Assembly: GCF_003202285.1 (NCBI RefSeq)
Contig: NZ_MASW01000002.1
Location: 1,550,001-1,614,000, forward strand
DNA: 64,000 nt
Direction: 5' to 3'
Source: Prauserella muralis
GTDB taxonomy: Bacteria > Actinomycetota > Actinomycetes > Mycobacteriales > Pseudonocardiaceae
Positions 15,885-26,029 of the stretch are shown one piece after another. Within the stretch, counting starts at the first letter, position 1. Every line of letters begins with the position of its first letter. Both the position numbers and the translations under genes were made by a program. The notes beneath the pieces are model-generated. The model searched no databases and was not told where the DNA came from. It worked only from the letters and a program-made list of their open reading frames with translations.

Positions 15885-17077
15885 GAGCGGACCCTCCCCA
15901 CGGGCAGCACCGCACGCACCCGCCAGCCGTGCCCTGCCGGGCCCGCGGACAGCGAGCCGCCGACCGCCTGCGCGCGCTCGCGCATGCTCAGCAGGCCGGT
16001 GCCCTGTCCCTTTCCGTCCTGCGTGCCGGTCAGCTCGTTGACCACCTCGACGGTGAGCTCATCGTCGGCGCGCCGCACCGTCACCGTGGCCGAGGAGCCC
16101 GGGGCGTGCCGGACGGCGTTGGTCAGCGCCTCCTGCGCGATCCGGTACGCGGCCAGATCGACGGCCGCCGGCAGGCCGGGCTCGCCGCCGAGTTCACTGT
16201 GGACCTCCACCCGCATCCCGCTCGCCCTGGCCGACTCCACCAGTTTGGACAGCGCCGACAGCCGCGCGGGCGCGGTCGTCTCGGCGGACTCGCCTGTCCG
16301 CAGCAGCCCGATCATCGCTCGCATCTCCTCCAGTGCGCTGACGCTGTTCTCCCGCACCGAGCGCAGCACCGTGCCCGCTGCCGTGGGGTCCGGTGTGGAC
16401 AGCGCGGCCTCCGACTGCAGTGCGATCGCCGACAGGTGCCCCGCGATCACGTCGTGCAGGTCGCGCGCCATGCGGGCGCGCTCGGCGGCGACGGCCGCGT
16501 CGCGGTCCAGCTCGGCGATGCGCGCGAGCCGGGCGGCCGCCTCCCGTTCGGTCTCGGCGAGCTCCCGGTGCTGGCGGATGTTGGTGGCCCACCACACCGG
16601 GACGGCCACGAACGGCACGTACACCACCACCACGAGTACGGCCGTGCGCCAGTCGGCGGTGAGCACCAGCGCCCCGACGGTGACGGCGAGGGAACCGGCG
16701 GCCGCGACGGTGACCAGCACCCGGTTCGCCCGCCGGGAGCCGTAGAGGGTGACGGCGTAGAGATGGTCGGTGAACGCGAGCAGCACGGGCACCGTGGGGC
16801 CGAGGGCGATGTCGGCGGCCAGCGGCACGGCGGCAAGGCACAGTCCCGTTGCCGGGGCACGCCGCCGCAGCAGCAGCGGGGCGGCCACCGCGACCAGCAG
16901 CGTGTGGCGGCCCCAGCCGGGAACCGGGTCGTGGCCCGCGAACGCATGCATGTCCGCCGCGTACAGGGCGCTGCCGCCCGCGACGAAGGCCACCGCCACG
17001 AGCAGGTCCTGGGCGAAACCCGGCAGGGCGCGGTAGGTGGAGAGCACGCTCAGCCGCACGGATCCATCACAGCACAC
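15881..17077 (-). CDS. Two-component sensor histidine kinase (HisKA_3)
   Basis: A 398-residue membrane kinase. Four or five hydrophobic segments fill residues 20-165, with no large extracellular domain. The dimerisation/phospho-acceptor box is ERARMARDLHDVIAGHL (His208), and the HATPase domain shows EALTNAVRHAPG (N box) and GQGTGLLSMRERAQAVGGSL (G boxes). It starts with GTG 17077 and partners with the NarL-type regulator downstream. The short sensing region suggests intramembrane sensing of envelope stress, which is an inference. Confidence 0.9.
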   Translation of the reverse strand: MCCDGSVRLSVLSTYRALPGFAQDLLVAVAFVAGGSALYAADMHAFAGHDPVPGWGRHTLLVAVAAPLLLRRRAPATGLCLAAVPLAADIALGPTVPVLLAFTDHLYAVTLYGSRRANRVLVTVAAAGSLAVTVGALVLTADWRTAVLVVVVYVPFVAVPVWWATNIRQHRELAETEREAAARLARIAELDRDAAVAAERARMARDLHDVIAGHLSAIALQSEAALSTPDPTAAGTVLRSVRENSVSALEEMRAMIGLLRTGESAETTAPARLSALSKLVESARASGMRVEVHSELGGEPGLPAAVDLAAYRIAQEALTNAVRHAPGSSATVTVRRADDELTVEVVNELTGTQDGKGQGTGLLSMRERAQAVGGSLSAGPAGHGWRVRAVLPVGRVRS

Positions 17078-17170
17078 CGGCGCGGCGCGCTGCCTCCTCC
17101 GAACTGATGACGGCGCGGTCGTGCGCTCCGCCGACGCGTGGCTTCCGCGGCACGGCGCAGGCTGGGCGGC

Positions 17171-17383
17171 ATGGTCGAGTTACTGGGAATCCTGCTGACC
17201 GTGCAGGGCGTCGGGGGCTTCGTCAACCGGGTCGCGGGCGGGGAGTCGAAGAGCTGGTTCGTGCAGCTGCACGTGCTGCCGGAGAGCCTGCACATCCCGG
17301 CCAGCATCGTGCTGGCGCTCGTCGGCGGGGTGCTCGCCTTCGCCGGTGGCAGCAGGCGCAGGAAGGACTCGCCGCGGTCGTGA
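17171..17383 (+). CDS. Small two-helix membrane protein
   Basis: A 70-residue protein with two hydrophobic helices (VELLGILLTVQGVGGFVN and ASIVLALVGGVLAFAGG) separated by a hydrophilic turn, and a basic C-terminus (RRRKDSPRS). ATG 17171 is chosen so that the first helix starts at the N-terminus; an ATG 11 codons upstream would add an Arg-rich extension. No family is recognised. It is convergent with sigA, with a terminator between them. Confidence 0.6.
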   Translation: MVELLGILLTVQGVGGFVNRVAGGESKSWFVQLHVLPESLHIPASIVLALVGGVLAFAGGSRRRKDSPRS

Positions 17384-17404
17384 GCAGGTCGCGCACGAGA
17401 CGAA

Positions 17405-17437
17405 GCGGCCGGCCCGAGATGGTCTCGGACCGGCCGC
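17405..17437. terminator. Bidirectional terminator hairpin before sigA 3' end
   Basis: GCGGCCGG and CCGAGA on the left pair with TCTCGG and CCGGCCGC on the right around a three-base loop, with one unpaired base on each side. It sits between convergent genes and can serve both. Confidence 0.8.
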
Positions 17438-17460
17438 CGCGTGCCGGGTGTCTACGGACG

Positions 17461-18828
<1,368 letters not shown>

Positions 18829-19016
18829 GTACGCCCTTTCGCAGCGGTCGATCATGACGAACCGAGACGCGGCGGTCCCGGCTGCCTTAGATTCGGGGAA
18901 CACACCCTGGCCTGCGGTTTTGCCTCCCGCCTCCAGGGCCGTGTTCCATTGTAACGACGATGGGCCGCGGCGTGCCCAAGCGATCAACTTTCCGCGTGCC
19001 CGTGCCGGGTGGCGGA

Positions 19017-19778
<762 letters not shown>

Positions 19779-19906
19779 TGGCGTCGTCCCTTCCTTCTCG
19801 ATTCAGAAAGTCACCGGACGAAGACTCTAGCCGTGTTCCGTGGGGCGAGACCCACAGCCCAGCCCGACGGCGGCCGTCGCGGCGCCGGATGTGATCCCAT
19901 GGTGGT

Positions 19907-20740
19907 GTGGAATCTGCCGAGCCAGACCTGGCCATCCTGACCGAGACCGCCGAGCGCGTGGCCACCGAGGCCGCCGAACTGGTGCGGGACGCCCGTGAGT
20001 CCATGCTCGCCGGTCGTGCCGTGACCGTCGACACCAAGACCAGCACGACCGACGTGGTGACCGCCGTCGACCACGAGTCCGAGCGGCTCATCCGCGCCCG
20101 GCTCGCCGAGCTGCGCCCTGGCGAGCCGGTGCTGGGCGAGGAGGGCGGCCACGAGGGGACCTCGGGCGCGCCGGGCACCGCGGTGACGTGGGTGGTCGAC
20201 CCGATCGACGGCACCGTCAACTTCCTCTACGGGCTGCCCGAGTTCGCCGTGTCCGTGGCCGCGCAGGTCGACGGTGTCTCGGTCGCCGGTGCGGTCGTGG
20301 AGCCCGTGAGCGGGCGCCGGTGGACCGCCACCCGGGGCGCCGGATCGTGGCTGGACGGCAGGCGGCTGGCCGTGTCCGCGCCCGAGCGGCTCGACCTCGC
20401 CCTCGTGGGCACCGGGTTCGCCTACGTGCCCGAGCGGCGCGCCCGGCAGGCGGAGCTGGTGGCGGGCCTGCTCGGCCACGTGCGCGACATCCGCAGGCCC
20501 GGCTCGGCGGCGCTGGACCTGTGCGCGGTGGCGGCGGGCTGGACGGACGCCTACTTCGAGCACGGCCTGCACCGCTGGGACTGGGCCGCGGCGGCGCTGG
20601 TGGCCACCGAGGCGGGCGCGGTGGTGTCGCTGCCCGGCGAGGATCCGGAACTGGGCGCGGACGGCACGCTCGCGGCGGCGCCACCCATCGCCGAGGCCCT
20701 GCGCGCGGTACTCGTCAAGTGCGGCGCGGGAGCCGTCTAG
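19907..20740 (+). CDS. suhB: Inositol monophosphatase family protein
   Basis: A 277-residue Mg2+/Li+-sensitive phosphatase. Motifs are [23 protein letters not shown] (metal-binding Glu), [15 protein letters not shown] (metal-binding Asp-x-Ile-Asp) and [18 protein letters not shown] (third metal Asp). It hydrolyses myo-inositol 1-phosphate or related sugar phosphates in the cytoplasm, supplying inositol for phosphatidylinositol and mycothiol. GTG 19907 is used. Six bases after the stop begins an 87-bp dispersed repeat that separates it from the convergent cei gene. Confidence 0.9.
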   Translation: MESAEPDLAILTETAERVATEAAELVRDARESMLAGRAVTVDTKTSTTDVVTAVDHESERLIRARLAELRPGEPVLGEEGGHEGTSGAPGTAVTWVVDPIDGTVNFLYGLPEFAVSVAAQVDGVSVAGAVVEPVSGRRWTATRGAGSWLDGRRLAVSAPERLDLALVGTGFAYVPERRARQAELVAGLLGHVRDIRRPGSAALDLCAVAAGWTDAYFEHGLHRWDWAAAALVATEAGAVVSLPGEDPELGADGTLAAAPPIAEALRAVLVKCGAGAV

Positions 20741-20746
20741 CGCCGG

Positions 20747-20833
20747 AGCTCCCCAATGCCACATTCGTAGCGCTCAACTTCCCCAATGCGGCATTCGTAG
20801 CGTTGGACGCCACCAATGCCACATTGGGGAGCT
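20747..20833. repeat. 87-bp dispersed palindromic repeat, copy A
   Basis: The ends are a 12-bp inverted repeat (AGCTCCCCAATG and CATTGGGGAGCT). Inside, three units of exactly 30 bp (AATG at 20755, 20785 and 20815) each carry a small palindrome AATG-N3-CATT. The copy fills the gap between the stop codons of convergent suhB and cei, leaving 6 bp and 1 bp. It can fold into one long hairpin and may act as a bidirectional terminator. Confidence 0.92.
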
Positions 20834-20834
20834 T

Positions 20835-21512
20835 CTAGCAGTGGGTGGGGGCGGTTTCCTCGAGCAGTTGCTCGTCGATGTCGGGGCGGCCGCCCTGGGA
20901 CGCCTCGCTGTTGCCGGTGCCGGCGTTCTCGGCCGACCAGGCGGCGAGCTGGTCGAGCACGTCGTGCGCCGCGGCCGTCGGGCGGGTGTCGTTGTAGGTG
21001 GTGCCGATGGCCAGGTCCACCGTGGCGTCCTTGCGGTTGTCCCGTACCAGCTGCAGGCACGGGTCGATGAGCTGCATCGTGCGGGCGGCGCCGGCGCCGT
21101 TCTCGCCGAACCGGATCTGGCCGTGGCAGTCGGCCTCGGTGTTGCTGTAGGCGGGGTCGTTCTCCGGCTCGGCGATCCGGGTGAAGCCGAGCTCGCGCAG
21201 CGCGGCCGTCGTCATGGCCGCCTCGCCGCGCAGCCCGCTGGCGTTGAGCACTCGCAGCGGGATCCGGTCCGGCGGCGTCAGCGGTGTGCCCTCGAGCGCG
21301 TCGAAGGACAGCGGCTCGTACGTCACGCCCTGCGGCGGCACGGGCTTCGGCTCGCAGCGGATGGCTTCGTTGATGTCGTCGGTGCTCGTGATCGCGTTGA
21401 ACCAGACGAACGTCGCGACGGCGCCCAGCAGGCCGATCACGATGAGGGCGGGCAGCGGCTTGCGCTTGCGGTACCCCTTCGGTTTCCGGCCGAAGCCCCC
21501 GATCCCCGACAC
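20835..21512 (-). CDS. cei: Envelope integrity protein Cei (LytR C-terminal domain)
   Basis: A 225-residue membrane-anchored protein (Rv2700-like). A basic N-terminus (RKPKGYRKRKPLPA) precedes one helix (LIVIGLLGAVATFVWFNAI). The rest is extracytoplasmic and includes a LytR_C domain (IPLRVLNASGLRGEAAMTTAALRELGF) and paired cysteines (near EADCHGQIRFG and DPCLQLV). In mycobacteria Cei is needed for cell-envelope integrity and virulence. Gene order suhB-cei-DUF4193 is conserved. The stop lies one base beyond repeat copy A. Confidence 0.88.
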   Translation of the reverse strand: MSGIGGFGRKPKGYRKRKPLPALIVIGLLGAVATFVWFNAITSTDDINEAIRCEPKPVPPQGVTYEPLSFDALEGTPLTPPDRIPLRVLNASGLRGEAAMTTAALRELGFTRIAEPENDPAYSNTEADCHGQIRFGENGAGAARTMQLIDPCLQLVRDNRKDATVDLAIGTTYNDTRPTAAAHDVLDQLAAWSAENAGTGNSEASQGGRPDIDEQLLEETAPTHC

Positions 21513-21980
21513 CAGTGCGCCGTCCCTTCCCGAAACCCATGCCCGAGCGTGTGCCTGCCTGTACCGACACCGTCGTTACAGATCAGCCTAGGCGTTACAT
21601 GACGAGGCGCCGGAAGCGCCATCGGATGGCACCATGGCGTCACCCGACCGGGCAAGCGGACACGGCCGTTACGCAGCCCGCCGATACCGAGCCGCAACCC
21701 GAACGGCGTAAGCGCAGCTCATACCCGGATTAGCCCTGTCGAGTGACGTCGCTGCGGGCTGGGCTAACCCGCTTCGAGTCCGGGTATCTCGTGGGCTACC
21801 CTCTCCGGGCTCCGGGCGAAGATCGGAAGTCTCAAGATAGAGACCTCTCTCACTGTCGTTTCGGGCACAAACACGGGCGCTGGAACGTTGACCAGCGGCA
21901 CGGAAGGACTCGCGAGCGGGGTGACGCCCGCGGACCGGGTCCCGAACTGGTATCGAAGCTGATCGCAGGGGTGAAGGACA
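21513..21980. other. Divergent control region between cei and the DUF4193 gene
   Basis: 468 bp without a credible gene. It must hold promoters for leftward cei and rightward DUF4193. A nested inverted repeat occupies 21721-21787. To its right, TTCGAG (21773) and TACCCT (21797) with 18-base spacing are a possible sigma-A promoter. The piece around 21770 resembles a tRNA T-loop but has no tRNA fold. Confidence 0.65.
21721..21787. other. Nested inverted repeat, possible structured leader or small RNA
   Basis: ATACCCGGA (21721-21729) pairs with TCCGGGTAT (21779-21787). The adjacent TTAGCCC (21730-21736) pairs with GGGCTAA (21761-21767). An 11-base bulge lies on the right side and a 24-base apical region inside. 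This is a 16-bp two-part stem in an otherwise empty region; it could be an RNA element or a DNA operator pair. Confidence 0.5.
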
Positions 21981-22289
21981 ATGGCGACCGACTACGACGC
22001 TCCGCGTCGCAGCGAAGCCGACGAGCTTGCCGAAGACTCGTTGGAGGAGCTGAAGGCACGGCGGAACGAGACGCAGTCCGGCGTGGTCGACGTTGACGAG
22101 GACGCGACCGCGGAGAATTTCGAGCTTCCCGGGGCCGACCTTTCCGGGCTTTCCGGTGAGGACCTGACCGTGAAGGTCGTGCCGAAGCAGGCCGACGAGT
22201 TCACCTGCTCGGTGTGTTTCCTGGTGCACCACCGCAGCCGGCTGGCCGAGGAATCGGGCGGCCAGCTGATCTGCCGCGACTGCGCCTGA
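21981..22289 (+). CDS. DUF4193 family protein
   Basis: A 102-residue actinobacterial protein (Rv2699c-like) of unknown function. It begins MATDYDAPR, has an acidic helical middle ([18 protein letters not shown]), and ends in a zinc-ribbon-like pair: [15 protein letters not shown] and LICRDCA (C-x2-C...C-x2-C). The ending at RDCA is typical of the family. GGGGTG upstream is a plausible ribosome site. It is probably a small cytoplasmic zinc protein linked to the sigA-dut block. Confidence 0.88.
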   Translation: MATDYDAPRRSEADELAEDSLEELKARRNETQSGVVDVDEDATAENFELPGADLSGLSGEDLTVKVVPKQADEFTCSVCFLVHHRSRLAEESGGQLICRDCA

Positions 22290-22393
22290 TCCGGCGCGGC
22301 GCGGCCGTACGCGGGGTGGCGGACACCCGGAGGGGTTCACAGGTTCAGCGAACGGGTGGTCGAGCGCGCGCTCGACCACCCGGTTTGTTCTGG

Positions 22394-22924
22394 TCAGCCG
22401 GGTTCGCGGGCACCGGTGTCGTCCGCCGCGCGCCGCGCGGCGGCGTGCTCACGCAACACGGTGGCGAGCCGCTCGGGATGGCGGGTGCTGATGAGCCAGT
22501 ACGGCGTGGGGTCGTCGGGGTCGGTCAGGTGCAGCCGCACGAGAGTGGGAACCCAGCCGCGATGCACCACGAACGCGGCAGGGTCGAGCTCGGGACCCAT
22601 GGCCTTGCGCTTGCCCTGCTTGCCGACCGTCTCCACCTCGCCGACGTAGCGCAACGGCAGGTGGGCGTCGCCCACCCACAGTTCGGGGTCGTCGCCGCCG
22701 GTGACGCGCACGGTGGTGCGCCCCATGCTCAGCAGCAGCGCGACGGCCAGCGGCAGCATCACCACGTACGGCAGCCACGCGCGCACGCCCGGGTAGCCCA
22801 TGTGGATCTCGGCGGCGAGCAGCGCGGCGCCGAGCAGCGGCAGCGGCCAGCCCCACCACGTCACGTAGAGGCGCTCGGTGAACAGCGCCGCGCCCTTCGA
22901 TCCCGCAGGTGTACTGGTGCCCAC
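22394..22924 (-). CDS. DUF3093 family membrane protein
   Basis: A 176-residue protein (Rv2698-like). [27 protein letters not shown] and [15 protein letters not shown] are two membrane helices near the N-terminus. A cytoplasmic PH-like beta region follows ([18 protein letters not shown], then [19 protein letters not shown]). GTG 22924 is chosen because it lies just inside the 24-bp gap to divergent dut; longer frames would run antisense through dut. Function unknown. Confidence 0.83.
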   Translation of the reverse strand: MGTSTPAGSKGAALFTERLYVTWWGWPLPLLGAALLAAEIHMGYPGVRAWLPYVVMLPLAVALLLSMGRTTVRVTGGDDPELWVGDAHLPLRYVGEVETVGKQGKRKAMGPELDPAAFVVHRGWVPTLVRLHLTDPDDPTPYWLISTRHPERLATVLREHAAARRAADDTGAREPG

Positions 22925-22948
22925 GGCACCAGGGTAGTCTCGCGTGTC

Positions 22949-23410
22949 GTGTCCAGCGTGCAGGTCCTTCTCACTCGACTCGACCCCGACGTCCCGCTGC
23001 CGTCCTACGCGCGGCCCGGTGACGCGGGCGCCGACCTCGTGACCACCTCCGACGTCGTGCTGCCGCCGGGGGAGCGGACCGTGGTCGGCACCGGCGTGGC
23101 CATCGCGCTGCCGGAGGGCTATGCCGGGTTCGTGCACCCGCGTTCGGGCCTGGCGGCCCGGGTGGGACTCTCGATCGTCAACACCCCGGGCACCATCGAC
23201 GCCGGTTACCGCGGCGAGATCCGGGTCTGCCTGGTCAACCACGATCCGGTGGAGCCGGTGAAGCTCGCCAGGGGCGACCGGATCGCGCAGCTCGTCGTGC
23301 AGCGAGTCGAACACGCGGAGTTCGTCGAGGTCGCGGAACTCGAAGCGACGGAGCGAGGAGCGGGTGGCTACGGTTCGACCGGTGGGCACGCCGCCCTCGG
23401 AACGGAGTAG
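22949..23410 (+). CDS. dut: Deoxyuridine 5'-triphosphate nucleotidohydrolase
   Basis: A 153-residue trimeric dUTPase that hydrolyses dUTP to dUMP and pyrophosphate, keeping uracil out of DNA and feeding dTMP synthesis. All five motifs are present: [31 protein letters not shown] (catalytic Asp), RIAQLVVQ and the P-loop-like [12 protein letters not shown] at the flexible C-terminus. GTG 22949 starts it. Only 24 bp separate it from divergent DUF3093. A TAGTCT at about 22935 would be a suitable -10 for a leaderless transcript. DUF3710 begins two bases after the stop. Confidence 0.95.
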   Translation: MSSVQVLLTRLDPDVPLPSYARPGDAGADLVTTSDVVLPPGERTVVGTGVAIALPEGYAGFVHPRSGLAARVGLSIVNTPGTIDAGYRGEIRVCLVNHDPVEPVKLARGDRIAQLVVQRVEHAEFVEVAELEATERGAGGYGSTGGHAALGTE

Positions 23411-23412
23411 CA

Positions 23413-24123
23413 GTGGGGATTTTCAGGCGGAAGCGCCGGGATGAGCCCGAGCCCGACGGTCTCGCCGACGTCGAGGCCGGCCAGTACGACCAGGACGAAG
23501 AGTACGACCAGGACGACGCGGGCGAGGAGTACGACCAGTACGACGAGCCCGACGGTGACGACACCGGCTACGAGGCGCAGGAGTCCGGACCGTTCGACGC
23601 CGCCGACGCGCCCGAGGACGGGCTGCCGCGCATGGACCTCGGCTCGGTGCAGGTGCCGGTGCCGGACGGGTCGCAGGTCCAGGTCGAGATGGACCAGGCG
23701 AGCGGCAACGTCCGCGCGGTGCACGTGGTGACCACGCACGGCCAGGTCACCGTGAGTGCCTACGCCGCTCCGCGCTCGGGCGGGCTGTGGCGGGAGGTCA
23801 GCTCCGAGCTGGCCGAGCAGCTGCGCTCCGACGGCGCGCAGGTGACCTCGGGCCGGGGCGAGTGGGGCCTCGAACTGTCCGCGATCGTCGGTGAGGTGGC
23901 GCTGCGGTTCGTCGGGGTCGACGGCCCCCGCTGGATGCTGCGCGGGGTGATCGCGAGCCCGCAGTCGCAGGCCGCCCAGGCACCCGCCGTGCTCAGGGAC
24001 ATCGTGCGCGACACGATCGTGGTGCGAGGCGACAACCCGATGCCGGTGCGCACCCCGCTGCCGATCCAGCTGCCGGAGGCCGTCGCCGCGCACATCGCCG
24101 AGCAGCAGGGTCAGCAGGGGTGA
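23413..24123 (+). CDS. DUF3710 family protein
   Basis: A 236-residue cytoplasmic protein (Rv2696c-like), function unknown. It starts MGIFRRKRR, then has an acidic stretch of about 50 residues with repeated EYDQ units (EEYDQ, GEEYDQYDEPDGDD). The globular part contains LGSVQVPVPDG, VHVVTTHGQVTVSAYAAPR, GLWREVSSELAEQL and FVGVDGPRWMLRGVI, the conserved core of the family. It sits immediately downstream of dut, as in mycobacteria, and is probably translated from the same message. Confidence 0.88.
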   Translation: MGIFRRKRRDEPEPDGLADVEAGQYDQDEEYDQDDAGEEYDQYDEPDGDDTGYEAQESGPFDAADAPEDGLPRMDLGSVQVPVPDGSQVQVEMDQASGNVRAVHVVTTHGQVTVSAYAAPRSGGLWREVSSELAEQLRSDGAQVTSGRGEWGLELSAIVGEVALRFVGVDGPRWMLRGVIASPQSQAAQAPAVLRDIVRDTIVVRGDNPMPVRTPLPIQLPEAVAAHIAEQQGQQG

Positions 24124-24155
24124 AACGGCGCGTCGCGGCGTTCTAGAGTGGGCGG

Positions 24156-24791
24156 ATGCCGACCTCCGCCGAATGGCTGATCTTCCTGGGCACGGCCACC
24201 CTCTTCGCGGTGACCCCCGGCCCCGGCATCCTCTACGTGCTCGCGCGCAGCCTGCGCGGCGGCAGGGGAGAGGGCCTTCGCTCGGCCCTCGGCAACGGGA
24301 TCGGCGCGTCGATGCACGTCGTCGCGGCGGCGCTCGGGCTGTCGGCGCTGCTGGCCACCTCGACGGTGGCCTTCACCATCGTCAAGTTCGCCGGTGCCGC
24401 CTACCTGGTGTTCCTCGGTCTGCACGCCATCCTGAAGCGGCACGACGAGGGCCCCTCGGCCGGCGGCGACGCCACGGCGGCCCGCCGCTGGGCGTCGTCA
24501 CCGCTGGTGCAGGGCATCCTCACCGAGCTGCTCAACCCCAAGACGGCGTTGTACTTCATGGCGCTGCTTCCCCATTTCGTGCACCCGGAGACCGCGCCGG
24601 CCCCGCTGGTGTTCCTGCTGCTGGGCCTGATCGCCCTGGGCATGACCGTGCTCGCCGACCTCGCCGTCGCGCTGTTCGCGGGCACGCTCGGGGCGCGGCT
24701 GCTGGCCAGCCCCCGGTGGCGGATCCGGCAGCGCGTCGCCAGCGGGCTGACGATGATCGGCCTCGGCGGCTTCGTCGCCGTCGCCGAGTAG
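24156..24791 (+). CDS. LysE/RhtB-family exporter
   Basis: A 211-residue membrane protein with six hydrophobic helices. It begins AEWLIFLGTATLFAVTPGPG, the LysE-family N-terminus with the conserved TPGP, followed by SLRGGRGEGLRSALGNGIGA and GILTELLNPKTALYFMALLPHFVHP. The family exports amino acids such as lysine, homoserine or leucine. It lies 32 bp after DUF3710 in the same direction and is convergent with the hydrolase gene. It is not part of the mycobacterial arrangement, so it may be a local insertion. Confidence 0.88.
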   Translation: MPTSAEWLIFLGTATLFAVTPGPGILYVLARSLRGGRGEGLRSALGNGIGASMHVVAAALGLSALLATSTVAFTIVKFAGAAYLVFLGLHAILKRHDEGPSAGGDATAARRWASSPLVQGILTELLNPKTALYFMALLPHFVHPETAPAPLVFLLLGLIALGMTVLADLAVALFAGTLGARLLASPRWRIRQRVASGLTMIGLGGFVAVAE

Positions 24792-24807
24792 CCGCACCGG
24801 CGCACGT

Positions 24808-25509
24808 CTACCCGCGGGCGCGCAGCCACGCGAGCACCGCCGCCCGCCCCAGCGCCTCACGGTCGGCGCCGAACGCGGCGAGCGTCGTCTCGCAGAGCGC
24901 CGCGCGCGGCAGAGCGGCCGCCCACGCCCGCGCCACCGGCAGCGGATGCACCGGGTCGTCGGCGCACGCGGCGATGCCCACGGGCACCTCCAGCGCCGCC
25001 AGGTCGGCCAGTTCGGGCGCCGGGTGCGCCGCGGCGGCGCGCAGGCTGTCCGCCAGCCCGGCTCCGTGCCGCCGCCAGGCCCGGGTCAGCTCCGCGGCCA
25101 GCCACGGCGCCACCCCCTCGACCGAGGCGGCCAGCGCCGCGGTCAGCCCGGCGCGGGCCACGAGGTCGGCGGAGTGACGGGCGGCGACGGCAGCGGGAGC
25201 CCTGTCAGCGGCGCCGTTCCACGCGGGCAGCGCCGCCAGGACCCCGGCACACCGCCGCGGGTTGCGCAGGGCCCACTCGGTGGCCATGTGGGCGCCCAGC
25301 GAGATGCCGCCCACGAGGACGGGCCCGCCCGCCCGCTCCGCCGCCGCGTCGAGTGCGGCGAGGCCGCCGGTCACCACCGCCGCGCCCGGCGCGGGCGCCG
25401 GGGTGGTCAGGGTGATGCCGAACGCGGCAAGCGGCCCGGCGAACACCGAGCGTACGAACACCTCGTCGGAGCCCGTTCCGGGCAGCAGAACGGCGGCAGG
25501 GTGCGGCAT
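24808..25509 (-). CDS. Alpha/beta hydrolase-like protein (Rv2695-like)
   Basis: A 233-residue Ala-rich protein. HPAAVLLPGTGSDEVFVRSVF at the N-terminus carries the oxyanion-type LPGTG turn. VGGISLGAHMATEWAL holds a G-x-S-x-G nucleophile elbow, DDPVHPLPVARAWAAAL supplies the late Asp and His region. The substrate is unknown. ATG 25509 is preferred since homologues start with the HPAAVLLPG segment; GTG 25521 is possible. It faces leftward and is divergent from the OB-fold gene, with 121 bp between. Confidence 0.8.
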   Translation of the reverse strand: MPHPAAVLLPGTGSDEVFVRSVFAGPLAAFGITLTTPAPAPGAAVVTGGLAALDAAAERAGGPVLVGGISLGAHMATEWALRNPRRCAGVLAALPAWNGAADRAPAAVAARHSADLVARAGLTAALAASVEGVAPWLAAELTRAWRRHGAGLADSLRAAAAHPAPELADLAALEVPVGIAACADDPVHPLPVARAWAAALPRAALCETTLAAFGADREALGRAAVLAWLRARG

Positions 25510-25630
25510 AACGGACGTCACGTTGCGATCCTGACGCAAGTCCGCTTCCCTTGCTCCGGCAGAGCTACGCTGAACATCGCACGGGCCGTTTACAAGTCGG
25601 GGGCCCCGGAGCACAGGAGCAGAGGCGCCT

Positions 25631-26008
25631 ATGTCCGCCAAAGACGGCGGCTACTTCAGCCGGCTGGTTCGCAAGCTGACCAGTGACATCGAGACGTTGG
25701 ACGCCGACGACCTCTCGGAGAAGTCGGAGGCCGGTGGTGCGCAGCGGGCGTGCGACTGCCGCTCGGGCGAGGAAGTGACCGTGCTCGGCAGACTCCGCAG
25801 TGTCGAGCTGTGCCCGGCCAACGAGGTCGCTACCCTGGAGGCGGAGCTGTTCGACGGCACGGACGACGTGACGCTGGTGTGGCTCGGCCGTCGCCGCATT
25901 CCCGGCATCGAACCCGGCCGTACCATCAAGGCGCGCGGCCGGATGGCCGAACGCAATGGCCAGAAGGTTCTGTACAACCCGTACTACGAACTGCTGCAGA
26001 CGACCTGA
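25631..26008 (+). CDS. OB-fold nucleic-acid-binding protein (Rv2694c-like)
   Basis: A 125-residue cytoplasmic protein. A helical N-terminus (GGYFSRLVRKLTSDIETLD) is followed by a five-strand OB domain: EEVTVLGRLRSVELCP, ATLEAELFDGTDDVTLVWLG, PGIEPGRTIKARGRMAERNG and KVLYNPYYELL. It resembles the tRNA-anticodon-type OB fold. Its role is not known, but the gene is kept between the Rv2695-like and DUF3159 genes in related genomes. DUF3159 starts 21 bp after it. Confidence 0.85.
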   Translation: MSAKDGGYFSRLVRKLTSDIETLDADDLSEKSEAGGAQRACDCRSGEEVTVLGRLRSVELCPANEVATLEAELFDGTDDVTLVWLGRRRIPGIEPGRTIKARGRMAERNGQKVLYNPYYELLQTT

Positions 26009-26029
26009 CGAACCAGAGAGTGTCCGCGC

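Noticed and set aside
20747-20833. Insertion sequence or MITE with target duplication
   Set aside because: No flanking direct repeats were seen at the copies and no transposase is present; a mobile origin stays possible but unsupported.
21515-21733. 72-codon open frame in the cei/DUF4193 spacer
   Set aside because: Arg/Pro-rich low-complexity composition, starts antisense to the cei start region, and ends in the inverted repeat.
21768-21790. tRNA-like T-loop sequence CTTCGAGTCCGGG
   Set aside because: No acceptor, D or anticodon arms can be drawn around it; it is the right side of the nested inverted repeat.
22925-23389. Extension of the DUF3093 frame across dut
   Set aside because: Antisense to a clear dUTPase; DUF3093 is complete from GTG 22924.
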